DNA from: Isochrysis galbana | Taxonomy: Eukaryota; Haptophyta; Isochrysidales; Isochrysidaceae | NCBI GenBank assembly: GCA_018136815.1 | Contig: CM030937.1 | Span: 6,066,526-6,130,525 of the forward strand | DNA length: 64,000 nucleotides | Direction: 5' to 3' | Shown here: positions 30,677 to 40,705 of the stretch, one piece after another | How positions within the stretch are numbered: position 1 is the stretch's first letter | Layout of the letters: each line of letters starts with the position of its first letter | Position numbers and translations under genes: made by a program | The notes under the pieces: model-generated | The model's database searches: none | What the model was told of the DNA's origin: nothing | Seen by the model: the letters and a program-made list of their open reading frames with translations, nothing else

Positions 30677-33600
30677 AGATTCGAGCCGGCGTCGGTCCGA
30701 AGTTGGCGAGGCACTCCATAACGAGAGACGATGAGGCGCATGAAGACGTCAAGACATTTCGCGGACGAGGGGTTACCGTTGCAAGGCTCAGCTTCAATCC
30801 AACGAGAGAGAGAATCGACGAAAACAATCAACTTGTCAAAACCGGAGCGGCCGGATACGAAATCGTGAGTGGGCGCCATCGAAAGAATATCGCAATAGAC
30901 GACGTCGAAAGGATAAGATCCGATGGAAAGACCGGATGGATGGGCGAGCGGTCGCGGTAACGGTTTGCCAAGAGTGCATTCGTGGCACTCTCGAACGTAT
31001 TCCGATACAGAGGCGGACAAGCCAGGCCAGTACACTCGAGTACGAAGTAGGGTAGACATCCTTGTCGCACCTGGGTGACCAAGGTGGTCATGGTAGGCGC
31101 GGAGGTACGTGTCACGAAGGGACTCCGGAATGTATAAACGAAGAGGAGCCTCTTCCGCCTCTGACGAGCGGTAGTAAAGTAGGCCATCGCGAAGGAGGAA
31201 TCGGGATCTTTTCTTCGACGACGAGCTAGAGTCAGGAACAGAGACCGGACCGGCGGTGATCGAAGATTGTGCTTTCGAAAGGATCGACTCGAATTCAGAA
31301 AGGATTGAGCTAGCGAGCTCGTCGGTAGAGAGCGCTTGACGCAATTCGTCGGCATGAGGCACGCCCACATCGAGATACGAGGAGGTAATCGACTCCGAAG
31401 ATTCCGATGCTTGACGAGCGAGCCTATCGTTTGCTTGTTGGCGGCGAGCGGTGAGGGTGGATGAAGTGACCGCGGCGGCAACTATGTCGTGAATCTCAGA
31501 AGAATCGAAAGAATGGGCATCACTCTCCTCGACATGGAGAGGATCGTGATCGGGCTCGAGAGCAACTAAGCGGGATAAGCCGTCGGCGTCCCAGTGAGTG
31601 ACTCCAGGTTTGTGCACGACGTCGAATCGATATTCGGCTAGCTTTAGGACCCATCGCATGAGGCGCGAGGCTGGACCACCGGTGACTTGATCTTTCATCG
31701 TGTGAAGCCAGCGCAAAGCTGAATGGTCTACGACGAGGGTGAAGTGGTGACCCCAGAGATAAGGCCTCCAATTTCGGATCGATTCTAGCGCTGCTAGAAG
31801 TTCGATTTCAGTGACTGTCCAATGGCGCTCAGCCAGACTCAAACTACGACCGTAGTATGCAACGACGCGCTCTCTCCCTTCGTCGTCCTTCTGTGCGAGG
31901 ACGCCGGCGATGCCGAGCTTGCTAGCCCCGTCGGTCTTAACGAGGAAAGGACGGTCGTCTCGAGGAGGTGCGAGTACGGGTTCTTCACAGATAGCTTGCT
32001 TGAGATCTTCGATAGCCTGGCGACAGGCTTCTGTTTGCGACTCGACCGGGACATCGCACCCTTTCCGCGTGAGAGCGGTTAACGGCGCTGCACGGATCGC
32101 AAAACGGCGTATAAAACGGCGGTAGTACGAGCACAGTCCAAGGAAAGAACGGACGGCTTCGATAGAGTTGATTTGGGTAGGGTCGATTTTCGAGACGGCT
32201 TCCACTTTCTTGGGATCCATCCGAAGACCTTCACGCGAAACAACGTGGCCGAGATATTCAGCCGAGGTGGCAAAGAAAACGCATTTCGACATCTTGCAAG
32301 TGAGGCCCGCCCAGATGAGACGTTCCAAGACAAGATCAAGACGGTGTAACATTTGTTGGAATGACGACTCTTCCCTGGCCTGCAGCGAGTCACCTACGCC
32401 TGTCGACCAGGCGCCGACATCATCCAAGTATGGCATACAAATCTCCCATGCCAACCCACCGAGAACGGCGTCCATGAGGCGGCACATATACGAGGGACCG
32501 GATTGAACACCAAAAGGCAAGTAATTGAACTCGTACTTGCCGCGATGAGTAGTGAACGCGGTGATATGTTTATCGGACTCTTTGATCGGTATACCCCAGA
32601 AACCAGATGCTAGGTCCAGGGTGCAAAGGAATAGAGAATCGAGGTTGCCTTGGCCGGACGACAATCGGTCGATGGCTTCTACCGTGAGGGGAAGAGGGCT
32701 GTCCTCTAGACGAAGCTTGGAGTTGACGTCGCGATAATCTACGCAGAAACGTACGGAGCCATCCTTCTTAGTGACTAACACGACTCGAGAGGCCCACGAC
32801 GAATTTGATTTCCTAATGATGCCCGCGGACTCCATCTTGCAAACTTCGTCCTCTATGACCTTCTCACCCTCTCGTCCAACTCTAGACGGTGCGTGACGGT
32901 GAGCTTCGGCTCCGGGGTTGAGCGGTAGCTCTACCTCCATCACGTGAGTGTGATTCGGGTTGGTCGGGTCAATTGCGAAAGCAGCGATACGTCGGGCTAG
33001 TAGACGACGAACTTGTTCACGTTGGGGCATCGAGAGACGGCCCTCGGGGTCGATCTTGGCTGCCTCAAGGAGCTTACGTTGGTCCTCGTTGAGCGACTCA
33101 ATCACATCCGGCGAGTTAACGTCACCGACGCGGTGATAAGTTCCGGCGTGAATCTTGAATCGAACCTGTAGCGAAGCTACAGGGTGGAACGACGGAAGGT
33201 GTAGTGGTTTGGCGTCAGTGTTGACCACCGTGATCGCGATGGTGTGGTCGGAGTTCGGCCTCTCTACTTGAGGGATGACGAGAGGAGAGCTGTCAATAGT
33301 CTCGCGTGTAGGGAGTCGGTCCACGAGCATGGCGCAGTCTTCGTGTTCTCGAAGAGCTAGCGGAATTCGGACGTGAAACGTCGCCCGATGATAGGCCGGG
33401 ATCGTGATAGGTTCGTGGGTGTATAGGAGGTACTCGGAGCCACAAGACGCCGGCGCTTTGGCGGCAAACTCATCGGCCGTGTTGAAGAGAGGCTCGGAGA
33501 CTAGCTGGTTGTCGTTTTTGGTGGCCTGCGGCCCTCGGAAGAAGTCCGTCGTGATTGGGTTCGCGGAGGTCGGACAGACCTGTGCACAAGTCATGCTGAC

Positions 33601-36600
33601 AGGGACCACCGCTATCGGTGACGTCGAGACGCGAAAGATCGGCGGAGCGTCGGGGCTTGGACTGCCATTAACCTCAAGAGGAGCCACCGTGGATGGGGCA
33701 CCGAGGGTGATAGAGCCGTCCGCGCTGCCGGAGGCGAGCTGAATCGAAGCGGCGTGCGTAGCTAAGAAGTCGTTCCCGAGCAGCAGCATCGGGTTGCCTT
33801 CAATCACCATGAACGTATGACGAAAGAGAAATCCACCGACGGAGAAAACGATTCGAGCCTTGCCTCGCGTGATAAGAGGTAGGCCGTCCGGACCGTGAAG
33901 CGGTGTCACTACGGCTTGCGGCAGCCGCTCGACGCATGCGTCGTTGGGTAGGCTGGACAAGAGGGAAGTGGTCACGACCGACGGGCCAGCTCCGGTGTCA
34001 GCGAGTGTGCTGTTGACCGTGAGGGCGGAGTCGGCTAAGATTACTCCTTCTTTGCCGGCAGCCTCGCCGGAGCGGCAGACCATTAGATCTCGAACATATA
34101 GACAATGCCTTGGGTAGGCAGATGGTAGGGTATCCACGACGCTCTCCGGCCGGTGCGCGGTCACGTGTGCAATGGTGTCGGACAGGGACGGGGTTGGTCG
34201 CCAGCGTCGTTGCTCGGGTGAATTCGTCGTCAAACTGGTCGTCGTCTCTTCGGGTACTCCGACTGCCGCTATCGTGGCAGAGGGCCTAGAGGGGTCGTCC
34301 TCGTTGGTAGCGGTACAGGGTGATAGCTTGGGACTAGTGTAGCCCAGGCCTCTCTTGTCGGTGGGGTGCCTCGGGTGGTCGGACATCTTTTCCCAATCTT
34401 TCTCGAGACGGGCTTGGGCTTCTGTCTTGGGTCTTCGAACTAATGAGGCTAGCTCTTCGGCGCGGATGCCTTTGGCTTCCACAAACTCGATTGGCGCTCG
34501 GACGGCAGCGGTAAGGTCGGATTCCTCGTCGGCGCCTCGTCCGGCTAGAGCTTGCGCTCTTATTTCGTCAGCGGTTTCGAGCGTGACGTTGGACCATTTC
34601 TGGTCCCCGTTCACTCCGAATGATTGCCATTGTTGGCGCCGCTTCCGGAGAGTCGTCGGCGTCGTCGGACGCGGCGAGCTCGCGCGTGCCGGAGGCGGGG
34701 CGGTCCATGGAGAGAATGGGTCGTGGAGAGTAGACTCGGAGGCGTAGAATGGCGTGTCGTTGTCGTGGTTATCGTGGGTTTCTTTTTGGTCTTCGTGATT
34801 GTCTGACTCGGGAGTAGCTGGACGGGAAACAACGGGGTCGGAAGAAACTTCACTAGATTCCCTCCCCCTCTCATAACGATGAAGAGCCGACCACGGCTCG
34901 TAAGCGGTAGCCTCAGTCGAGCTAAGGGAAGGCTGGTCCGATAGGCTGCGCCGCGCGCAAGCGAGTAGCTCCAACGCGGACAGTTTCTTCGTCGATGGCT
35001 GGTCTCCCTGTTGGCTCAAATGTCGAAGAAGAACAGGCATCCAATGGGTCGCCATCGCTCCAGCTACACCGACGTAGGTGCGGCTGCGAAGAGCGCCACG
35101 ATGCGGTGAAGGCGAGAGATTAGCCATGGCTGACTCACGACCATCCACGACGCAGGTTGGCTGGAGGGGCGGCAGCCCTTTGGTGAGGTACAACCCGGTG
35201 GCTTTCTGGTGTCCAGTGCCGTGCTCCCAGGGTTGGACGAATTGGGTCGGGGTCAACCCCCCGACTGAACGGCGAGCTTCCGCATGCATCCGAGGGTTCT
35301 CGACCGCTACAAACGGAGCAGTGGCGGAGGCCATTGACTTGAAGACGCGAGCGGCCGACTCAAGAGCGGCACGACGTCCGGGTTCTTGGGAGAGCCATTG
35401 ACTGCTGACGGCGGAGAGGTACGTGCAGGGCGGGTGGGCGATGACTAGGTCCCAACCTAGGTTTTGGACATGAAGCGCGTCGCCTTGGAAGTGGGGCACG
35501 TAATCAATCTCGGAAGGATACAAATCGCACGTAGCTACATCAGCTCCGGCGAGTAGGAACATGGAGGAGACGACGCCGCTCGTCTCGCCAACGACGAGAA
35601 CGCGTGGTGCGTGACAGCCAGACGTCAGCCCGTCTTGGACTCGTTGATTCATCTTCGTGAGCTCAGCGCAAAGCTCATCGAAGTGCTTGGGTAGCGCGGC
35701 GGCAGGCGAGGCTAGGGTGCCATCGCGAGGCCGGCGAAGCTCTTGGGCTGCCTCCGTGAGGTGCCGCGGTAATACCACCGCAGAGCCGCTCGCTCGTGCG
35801 CGAAGAGAGGCGAGAGCGTGGAGAGCGGGTGACGGGGTATCATCGCGGGTGCCGACATCGGAGTTGTTTTGAGAGGAATCGAAGGACTGGATCGCGGACG
35901 CATTGATCGCTGCCACGTGCATGATGGCGGTGGCAGTGGTATCGAGAGGCAGGTAGTGCTTGGAGGCTGCGACCGGTGGTCGCGGCGACGTAGGACGAAT
36001 GGAAGAAGACTCGGATATCGACGACGTGGAGACAGGCTCGGAGGACGGGATTGACGAAGAAACTCGGAGAAGTGGGGTGTCGGACGGCGGCGACGGACGC
36101 CGCGGCCGCGAGACCACCGGTGAGAGGCAGGAAGGACATGGCCTGGAGACTCGGTTGGGCTTGCTCAATGGGCGTAGAAGCTCGGTTTGGGAGGCCGCCG
36201 TTCCTCGACGTGCAGAGGAGTTGTGGTCACTCTCCATGGTCACGTCGGTAGAGGAAACGGGCCAGGGATCGACGTCGTTGCATTCTGTCGTCGGCGGGGT
36301 CGGCGCCGGCGAAAGAAGAGACGTGGCTGTCGTAGAAGCCGGCTGCGGGGAAGGCTGAGGCCAGGGTGGTGGCTCTGCGGCAGCGGCTGGCGTGGGTAGT
36401 GGCCGAAGAGGTTCTGCAATGTGAAGCATTCTTCGGAGGACTTGGCTTGGGCTAGCGGGTGGATGGACCGCTGAAATTACGGTGGATTCAGACTCGAATT
36501 CAGAAGACTCGGCGACTTGAGAGGGGCTAGGAGACGGCTGTGCCAGCTCCTCCATGGCTCTCGGTTGATGGGGTGGCGTGGGAACGCCGGTGGTCGACCG

Positions 36601-38943
36601 CGGACTCCGCGGTGACGTTAATTTGTACTCGGACTGTTCGTACGGGCTCAAGTAGCGTTGGCAGAGGTTGACGCACGAAAGGGCCGAACGAGGAAGCTCG
36701 TGGTTCTCGACGCGGAAGCGAGTCTTTGCAAGATACTCGCCGAACTTGGTCGCGTTATCCACGCCGCGAGCCGCGTCGACCTTGTCGTTCCGAATGATGG
36801 ACTCGAATCGTTGATTGATATCGTGCGACATGTTCGGGTGGTCCCAGACTGTCGTGGCATCCACCTTCGCGTCACCCATCTTGCGGACGTACGCGCGCAC
36901 CAAATTCTTGGATAACTCTAAGAGATCGGAGCCGGCCTCACGAGCTACGAGCCGGTCCCACTCCATGGAGGCGGAGTCTTTGGCGAAGCCGGGCACGTTG
37001 GCCGCGAAAGTGGCGTCGCACTTGCGGAGAAGCACGTCGCAGGCCAGCGCGGGGTTGAGAGAGAGGACCGGGTCTTCGGCGAGATCGAGGAGGAAGGCGT
37101 AAATCCTTTGGTTGCCGGTGGTGCACAAGTTGGCGGCCGCTAGTAAGGATGTAAAGATTTCGCGGTGGTCGCAGCCGAGCGAGAGGGCGCGCTCGAGCGG
37201 CTTGATGAAGGACAGACGAAAATCGTTCCAGGAGGTGGCCGCTGTCTGGACGTTGTCCGAGGCCAGGCCCTTGGGGAACTTGATCTCGGAAAGCTCTTTG
37301 CCCATTCGGACTTGGTGATGGAGGGTGCGGTCGAGGAAGAAGCGGCTCCGAGCCCACTTGGTCACGTGCTCCTTCTCGAAAAACACGCGGTAGTGCCAAA
37401 CATTGCCGGCCCGAGAGAGGCCGCCGTTGAGAATGGCGTGGATGAGCTCGAAATCGTCGGACTTCCTGTAGAGAGAGGCTACCTCGTAGGCGGCATCCTC
37501 AAACAGTTGGTCCCACGAGGCTAGGATGACCTCTCGCTCAGAAACATCACCGGCGAGGCTTGGATCGACGGGATGGCGCCGAGCCGCCGGATTTGGAAGC
37601 GAGCGGAGGCCCGCGACGGTGGGTGGAGGTTGGGGATCAGAAACGGGCTTGGCGGGCGAGACAGGAAAAGGCGTATTGGGTTCGGGATCGGAAATCGGAT
37701 TCGGCGGAACGGAGAACGGCGCGGCGGGCAAAGATTGAGAAGGGAACTTGACCGAGGCAGGGGGAGCACCAATGGAGTTGTCTCCTTCTTCCACAAGCGG
37801 TGGCGAAGTTTCGACTCGAGACGAAGTCGTAGTGCCCGCTTGGCCCTGTAGAATGTTGAGTATCGCGTTGAAGGTAGACCCCACCTCTCGCTGAAATTCT
37901 TCGTGGCGCTGGGCGGCTTGGAGGGTAGAGGACTCGAGGCGGTCGACAGCGCCGCGGAGAGCCTCGATCTGGACTTGTTGGTCCATGATTTGGGCGGCGC
38001 CGACGGTGGCGGTCGGAGGTGGAACGAAGTTACGCTTGGGGTACGAGTACGTCGACGACGGGGGTGGAACAAACTCTTCATATGGTGGGGGCTCGAAAGG
38101 AGGGAGGGACCGGACGGAATCCACATCATCTTCAGCACCAACCACAGAGGGATTGAGAGAGGAATGAACACTTGGCAAAGGATCAGCAAAAGAAAGGAGA
38201 GGAAAGGCCGCCGGTGGAGCAACAGACGAGGTTAGAGGACCCATTCCAGCTCCAGTTGACGGGGTGTGAGTAGAGGCCCGCGGAGGCGGCGGAACTTCGA
38301 CCGTCGGCGCGGAGAGGCGAGAGCAGGGGGGAACTGGCTCGGAAGGGCTCTCTTTTGAAGAAGGGAGGGGTCCCAAGAGGCTCTCTTCCCCAGGAGACTT
38401 CGACCCAAACGGTTCGGGAAGAGAAGAAGAAGAGACGGGCTCATGACGCGGGGACAATGAAGATTCCTCAAGGGAAGAACTCGACGTGACGACCGGAGCC
38501 GAAGGCGCGAGCGACGATTTTGTGCTTGTCAGAGCAAGGCTCATCTCACTCTTGGTGATGGCCTGCGAGGGCGCGCCGGCAGCTAGCGCGGAGTGCGGTT
38601 CTTGCGGGGAGCTCATTGACGAATTGGGATGGCCCATAGGGCCTGAGGGCAATGAGGAAGGAGGCAGACCGGCGGCAGGCGCGGCGGAGGAGACGACTTC
38701 GGAGACGCTGACGGGCTGAGGCCCGTCAGCATAGGAAGGCGGGCAGGCGGGCTTGAGCGAGGGCGAGGACGGCGGCGAGAGCGACATCGAGCGAGAGGCG
38801 AGAGGCGAGGGTGAGTGAGAGGAGGGCTGTGTTGGCAGGGGCTGGCGAGGCGAGGAGAGTTTGTAGGGTACGAGTGTTACGAGAGCGAGAGCGACGAGAG
38901 CGAGAGCGACGGATGACGACTGACGACAAGACGTCGGATCCAA
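30628..38943 (-). CDS. gag-pol: Ty3/gypsy Gag-Pol, single frame (family B, B2)
   Basis: 2771 residues in one uninterrupted frame from ATG at 38943. A Ser/Pro-rich N-terminus (~1-460) includes a coiled-coil piece (M-D-Q-Q-V-Q-I-E-A-L-R near 37980). A capsid-like Gag domain follows (about 37550-36640; F-A-K-D-S-A-S-M-E-W-D-R matches family A), then a long Ser/Pro-rich spacer, the methyltransferase-like domain (35604-35016), a charged spacer (E-T-A-D-E-I-R-A-Q region), protease (D-T-G near 34000), reverse transcriptase (Y-L-D-D near 32420), RNase H and most of integrase. It is cut near 30647 by a one-base loss in integrase. Unlike family A there is no stop between gag and pol. No zinc knuckle is seen in Gag. 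Whether the first ~110 residues are native is uncertain, because no 5' LTR is visible upstream. Confidence 0.88.
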   Translation of the reverse strand: MDPTSCRQSSSVALALVALALVTLVPYKLSSPRQPLPTQPSSHSPSPLASRSMSLSPPSSPSLKPACPPSYADGPQPVSVSEVVSSAAPAAGLPPSSLPSGPMGHPNSSMSSPQEPHSALAAGAPSQAITKSEMSLALTSTKSSLAPSAPVVTSSSSLEESSLSPRHEPVSSSSLPEPFGSKSPGEESLLGPLPSSKESPSEPVPPCSRLSAPTVEVPPPPRASTHTPSTGAGMGPLTSSVAPPAAFPLLSFADPLPSVHSSLNPSVVGAEDDVDSVRSLPPFEPPPYEEFVPPPSSTYSYPKRNFVPPPTATVGAAQIMDQQVQIEALRGAVDRLESSTLQAAQRHEEFQREVGSTFNAILNILQGQAGTTTSSRVETSPPLVEEGDNSIGAPPASVKFPSQSLPAAPFSVPPNPISDPEPNTPFPVSPAKPVSDPQPPPTVAGLRSLPNPAARRHPVDPSLAGDVSEREVILASWDQLFEDAAYEVASLYRKSDDFELIHAILNGGLSRAGNVWHYRVFFEKEHVTKWARSRFFLDRTLHHQVRMGKELSEIKFPKGLASDNVQTAATSWNDFRLSFIKPLERALSLGCDHREIFTSLLAAANLCTTGNQRIYAFLLDLAEDPVLSLNPALACDVLLRKCDATFAANVPGFAKDSASMEWDRLVAREAGSDLLELSKNLVRAYVRKMGDAKVDATTVWDHPNMSHDINQRFESIIRNDKVDAARGVDNATKFGEYLAKTRFRVENHELPRSALSCVNLCQRYLSPYEQSEYKLTSPRSPRSTTGVPTPPHQPRAMEELAQPSPSPSQVAESSEFESESTVISAVHPPASPSQVLRRMLHIAEPLRPLPTPAAAAEPPPWPQPSPQPASTTATSLLSPAPTPPTTECNDVDPWPVSSTDVTMESDHNSSARRGTAASQTELLRPLSKPNRVSRPCPSCLSPVVSRPRRPSPPSDTPLLRVSSSIPSSEPVSTSSISESSSIRPTSPRPPVAASKHYLPLDTTATAIMHVAAINASAIQSFDSSQNNSDVGTRDDTPSPALHALASLRARASGSAVVLPRHLTEAAQELRRPRDGTLASPAAALPKHFDELCAELTKMNQRVQDGLTSGCHAPRVLVVGETSGVVSSMFLLAGADVATCDLYPSEIDYVPHFQGDALHVQNLGWDLVIAHPPCTYLSAVSSQWLSQEPGRRAALESAARVFKSMASATAPFVAVENPRMHAEARRSVGGLTPTQFVQPWEHGTGHQKATGLYLTKGLPPLQPTCVVDGRESAMANLSPSPHRGALRSRTYVGVAGAMATHWMPVLLRHLSQQGDQPSTKKLSALELLACARRSLSDQPSLSSTEATAYEPWSALHRYERGRESSEVSSDPVVSRPATPESDNHEDQKETHDNHDNDTPFYASESTLHDPFSPWTAPPPARASSPRPTTPTTLRKRRQQWQSFGVNGDQKWSNVTLETADEIRAQALAGRGADEESDLTAAVRAPIEFVEAKGIRAEELASLVRRPKTEAQARLEKDWEKMSDHPRHPTDKRGLGYTSPKLSPCTATNEDDPSRPSATIAAVGVPEETTTSLTTNSPEQRRWRPTPSLSDTIAHVTAHRPESVVDTLPSAYPRHCLYVRDLMVCRSGEAAGKEGVILADSALTVNSTLADTGAGPSVVTTSLLSSLPNDACVERLPQAVVTPLHGPDGLPLITRGKARIVFSVGGFLFRHTFMVIEGNPMLLLGNDFLATHAASIQLASGSADGSITLGAPSTVAPLEVNGSPSPDAPPIFRVSTSPIAVVPVSMTCAQVCPTSANPITTDFFRGPQATKNDNQLVSEPLFNTADEFAAKAPASCGSEYLLYTHEPITIPAYHRATFHVRIPLALREHEDCAMLVDRLPTRETIDSSPLVIPQVERPNSDHTIAITVVNTDAKPLHLPSFHPVASLQVRFKIHAGTYHRVGDVNSPDVIESLNEDQRKLLEAAKIDPEGRLSMPQREQVRRLLARRIAAFAIDPTNPNHTHVMEVELPLNPGAEAHRHAPSRVGREGEKVIEDEVCKMESAGIIRKSNSSWASRVVLVTKKDGSVRFCVDYRDVNSKLRLEDSPLPLTVEAIDRLSSGQGNLDSLFLCTLDLASGFWGIPIKESDKHITAFTTHRGKYEFNYLPFGVQSGPSYMCRLMDAVLGGLAWEICMPYLDDVGAWSTGVGDSLQAREESSFQQMLHRLDLVLERLIWAGLTCKMSKCVFFATSAEYLGHVVSREGLRMDPKKVEAVSKIDPTQINSIEAVRSFLGLCSYYRRFIRRFAIRAAPLTALTRKGCDVPVESQTEACRQAIEDLKQAICEEPVLAPPRDDRPFLVKTDGASKLGIAGVLAQKDDEGRERVVAYYGRSLSLAERHWTVTEIELLAALESIRNWRPYLWGHHFTLVVDHSALRWLHTMKDQVTGGPASRLMRWVLKLAEYRFDVVHKPGVTHWDADGLSRLVALEPDHDPLHVEESDAHSFDSSEIHDIVAAAVTSSTLTARRQQANDRLARQASESSESITSSYLDVGVPHADELRQALSTDELASSILSEFESILSKAQSSITAGPVSVPDSSSSSKKRSRFLLRDGLLYYRSSEAEEAPLRLYIPESLRDTYLRAYHDHLGHPGATRMSTLLRTRVYWPGLSASVSEYVRECHECTLGKPLPRPLAHPSGLSIGSYPFDVVYCDILSMAPTHDFVSGRSGFDKLIVFVDSLSRWIEAEPCNGNPSSAKCLDVFMRLIVSRYGVPRQLRTDAGSNLCSRLVDLILKRPART
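35016..35604 (-). other. Methyltransferase-like domain in B2
   Basis: Retains the family-A motifs: G-E-T-S-G-V-V, A-T-C-D-L, W-D-L-V-I-A-H-P-P-C-T-Y, A-V-E-N-P, Q-P-W-E-H-G-T-G-H and R-S-R-T-Y-V-G-V-A. The candidate catalytic Cys in PPC is present. The domain is better conserved between families A and B than the flanking spacers. Confidence 0.72.
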
Positions 38944-39059
38944 CGATGCTGCGACACCGACTCACGAACACACTAGAATCATTCACCCAAACCAAGCAAA
39001 ACATGAAATAACCGAGACCCCACATCGCCGGTAACTCAAACACGTCGCGAGAGACAGAG
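38944..39059. other. Short stretch between B2 and the A2 LTR region
   Basis: No family-B LTR (TGTTGTATT...) and no primer-binding site was recognised here, so B2 seems to lack its 5' end, perhaps because A2 inserted or recombined here. Confidence 0.4.
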
Positions 39060-39734
39060 AGAGAGAGCGAGAGAGAGAGAGAATCCGCAGCGACGGTCGG
39101 AGCGTGTCTTCGCTTTGGATTTTCCCACCAAGGCGGAAAGTCGAAGAGGAACGTTATGTCGCGCAACCACGGCGATCACATTGGATACAGATCGCAGCGA
39201 GGTATCCTTGCAATCGAAGAAATCTTGCTGTTGAGCGTGGACCTTCTAGACGTTTCTATCGAGCAACCCCGAGTAGCAACCAAGGGAGGAGAAAACCAAA
39301 AACCAACGGGACCAAGGGCTTCCATGCAACTTGCATCAAGGGGAAAGATAACCCAAAACCAAAGCAGCGAATCTAAATCAATCTCCAAGGGGAGATGGCA
39401 AACCAAGGACCAAGGAGAAAGATTCCCTCACCCAAGCAGCGAACCTAAATCGATCTCCGAGGGGAGATGGCAAACCAAACCTGATTGCCCCCAGAAGCAG
39501 GTAAAGAAACGCGGGGAGATAGCGAATGAAACCTTTTGCGAGGCGCCTGGGAGGAAGAAAGGTGGGGAAACTTCCCTTCTCTTCGAGAGAGCAGAGGGAG
39601 GGCGCTCCAGAACCCTAGATCCTAGGCGTCCACGCGAAGTTTTTGACCGAGAACGAGAACGAGAGAATTATAACGATAAATACCGAACGAAGAGAAGAGA
39701 GAAGCCTAGCGAGAGTCGATTCGCGAATGCGACA
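39060..39734 (-). repeat. 3' LTR of Ty3/gypsy copy A2 (far end uncertain)
   Basis: The start at 39734 is set by the G6/TGTCGCATTCGCGA junction shared with A1. Leftwards it includes purine-rich tandem units sharing CTCC.AGGGGAGATGGCAAA (39364-39406 and 39436-39478, 72 bp apart; a weaker third near 39494). The other end was not located; 39060 is a rough limit at a GA-rich run. Confidence 0.5.
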
Positions 39735-39744
39735 CCCCCCTGCT
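39735..39744 (-). other. Polypurine tract of A2
   Basis: AGCAGGGGGG on the minus strand directly before the LTR start, as in A1. Confidence 0.55.
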
Positions 39745-40702
39745 AGGATCGAGCGTCCCGCGAGGGAAGGAAGAGAACCTAACGGAAGCGGAGAGTTCCA
39801 TCCAGGCAAGATGGCCGAGCAATACGCAATACCTAACGAGACCGAATGGGCGAGGAGCGAACGAAGAATGAAACAATAAATTCGAATGGAGAGCCACGCT
39901 CCAAACGCCGAACCACGACGGAAGACGTGACGACCGAGATACGAATAATCGAGGATCGATAAGAATAAGAACGCGGAACGACGAGAAACGAGAGAGTCCA
40001 GAACGAGAAACGAAGAAATCGAGAATCGAGAGCGGTAAGAACGCGGAACGACAAGAATCGAGAATCGAGAACGAGAAACGAAGAACGGTAAGAACGCGGA
40101 ACGACGAGAATCGAGAATCGAGAACAAGAAACGAGGAACGGTAAGAACGCGCAACGACGAACGACGAACGATGAACTATAAGAGTAGTGCGCGACGATCG
40201 AAGAGACAGGAAGTACCACACCCGTCCGGACGATGAGGTGTAGAATCGGCGGCCGGCGCGGCAGACCGCAGGACTCAACGCTGCAACCCATCCCCTTCTC
40301 CCTTTTACGAGAGTTTTACCTGGATGTTTGGGCGGTGTGGCGGCACCCAAGTCACAACGCGGCGTCTCCTGTTCTTCGATATATGAGTAGTCGAACAGCC
40401 AACGGCGAAAGGCGGCGAGATATCACGACGGGCTCGGCACGTCACGCGCGAGCTAAACGACGAGGTACGGGGGTCTCCTGACAGAGCGCAGCGAAAGGGG
40501 AGGGAGATCCATCCTCCGTGGTCGAAAGGGGGGGCGAGCCATACCTCTCTTCCCGCGGGGGGGAACTATTCGGCGGCCGCGGGGGGGAAATTCGGCGACC
40601 GCGGGGGGGAACTGGAAAAGAATTCCCGTACGTTCCCGTACCGCGATCAAACGTAAACGACGGCGTTGAGAGATATCGGAGGGGGCGTGACAGTCGCGAC
40701 TG
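39745..40702 (-). other. 3' UTR of A2
   Basis: Collinear with 259-1252 of A1, including the GAACGCGGAACGACGAGAAT subrepeat array (about 39960-40160). Non-coding apart from shadow ORFs. Confidence 0.55.
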
Positions 40703-40705
40703 TCA
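40688..40705. other. 18-bp palindrome at the pol stop codon (A2)
   Basis: Identical to 1238-1255 of A1 (TGACAGTCGCGACTGTCA). The pol stop TGA is 40703-40705 on the minus strand. Confidence 0.6.

Noticed and set aside
25862-35034. Two genuine tandem copies of family B
   Set aside because: The overlap ends exactly at the 100-N gap and the differences are indels near contig ends, which fits an unmerged contig overlap better.
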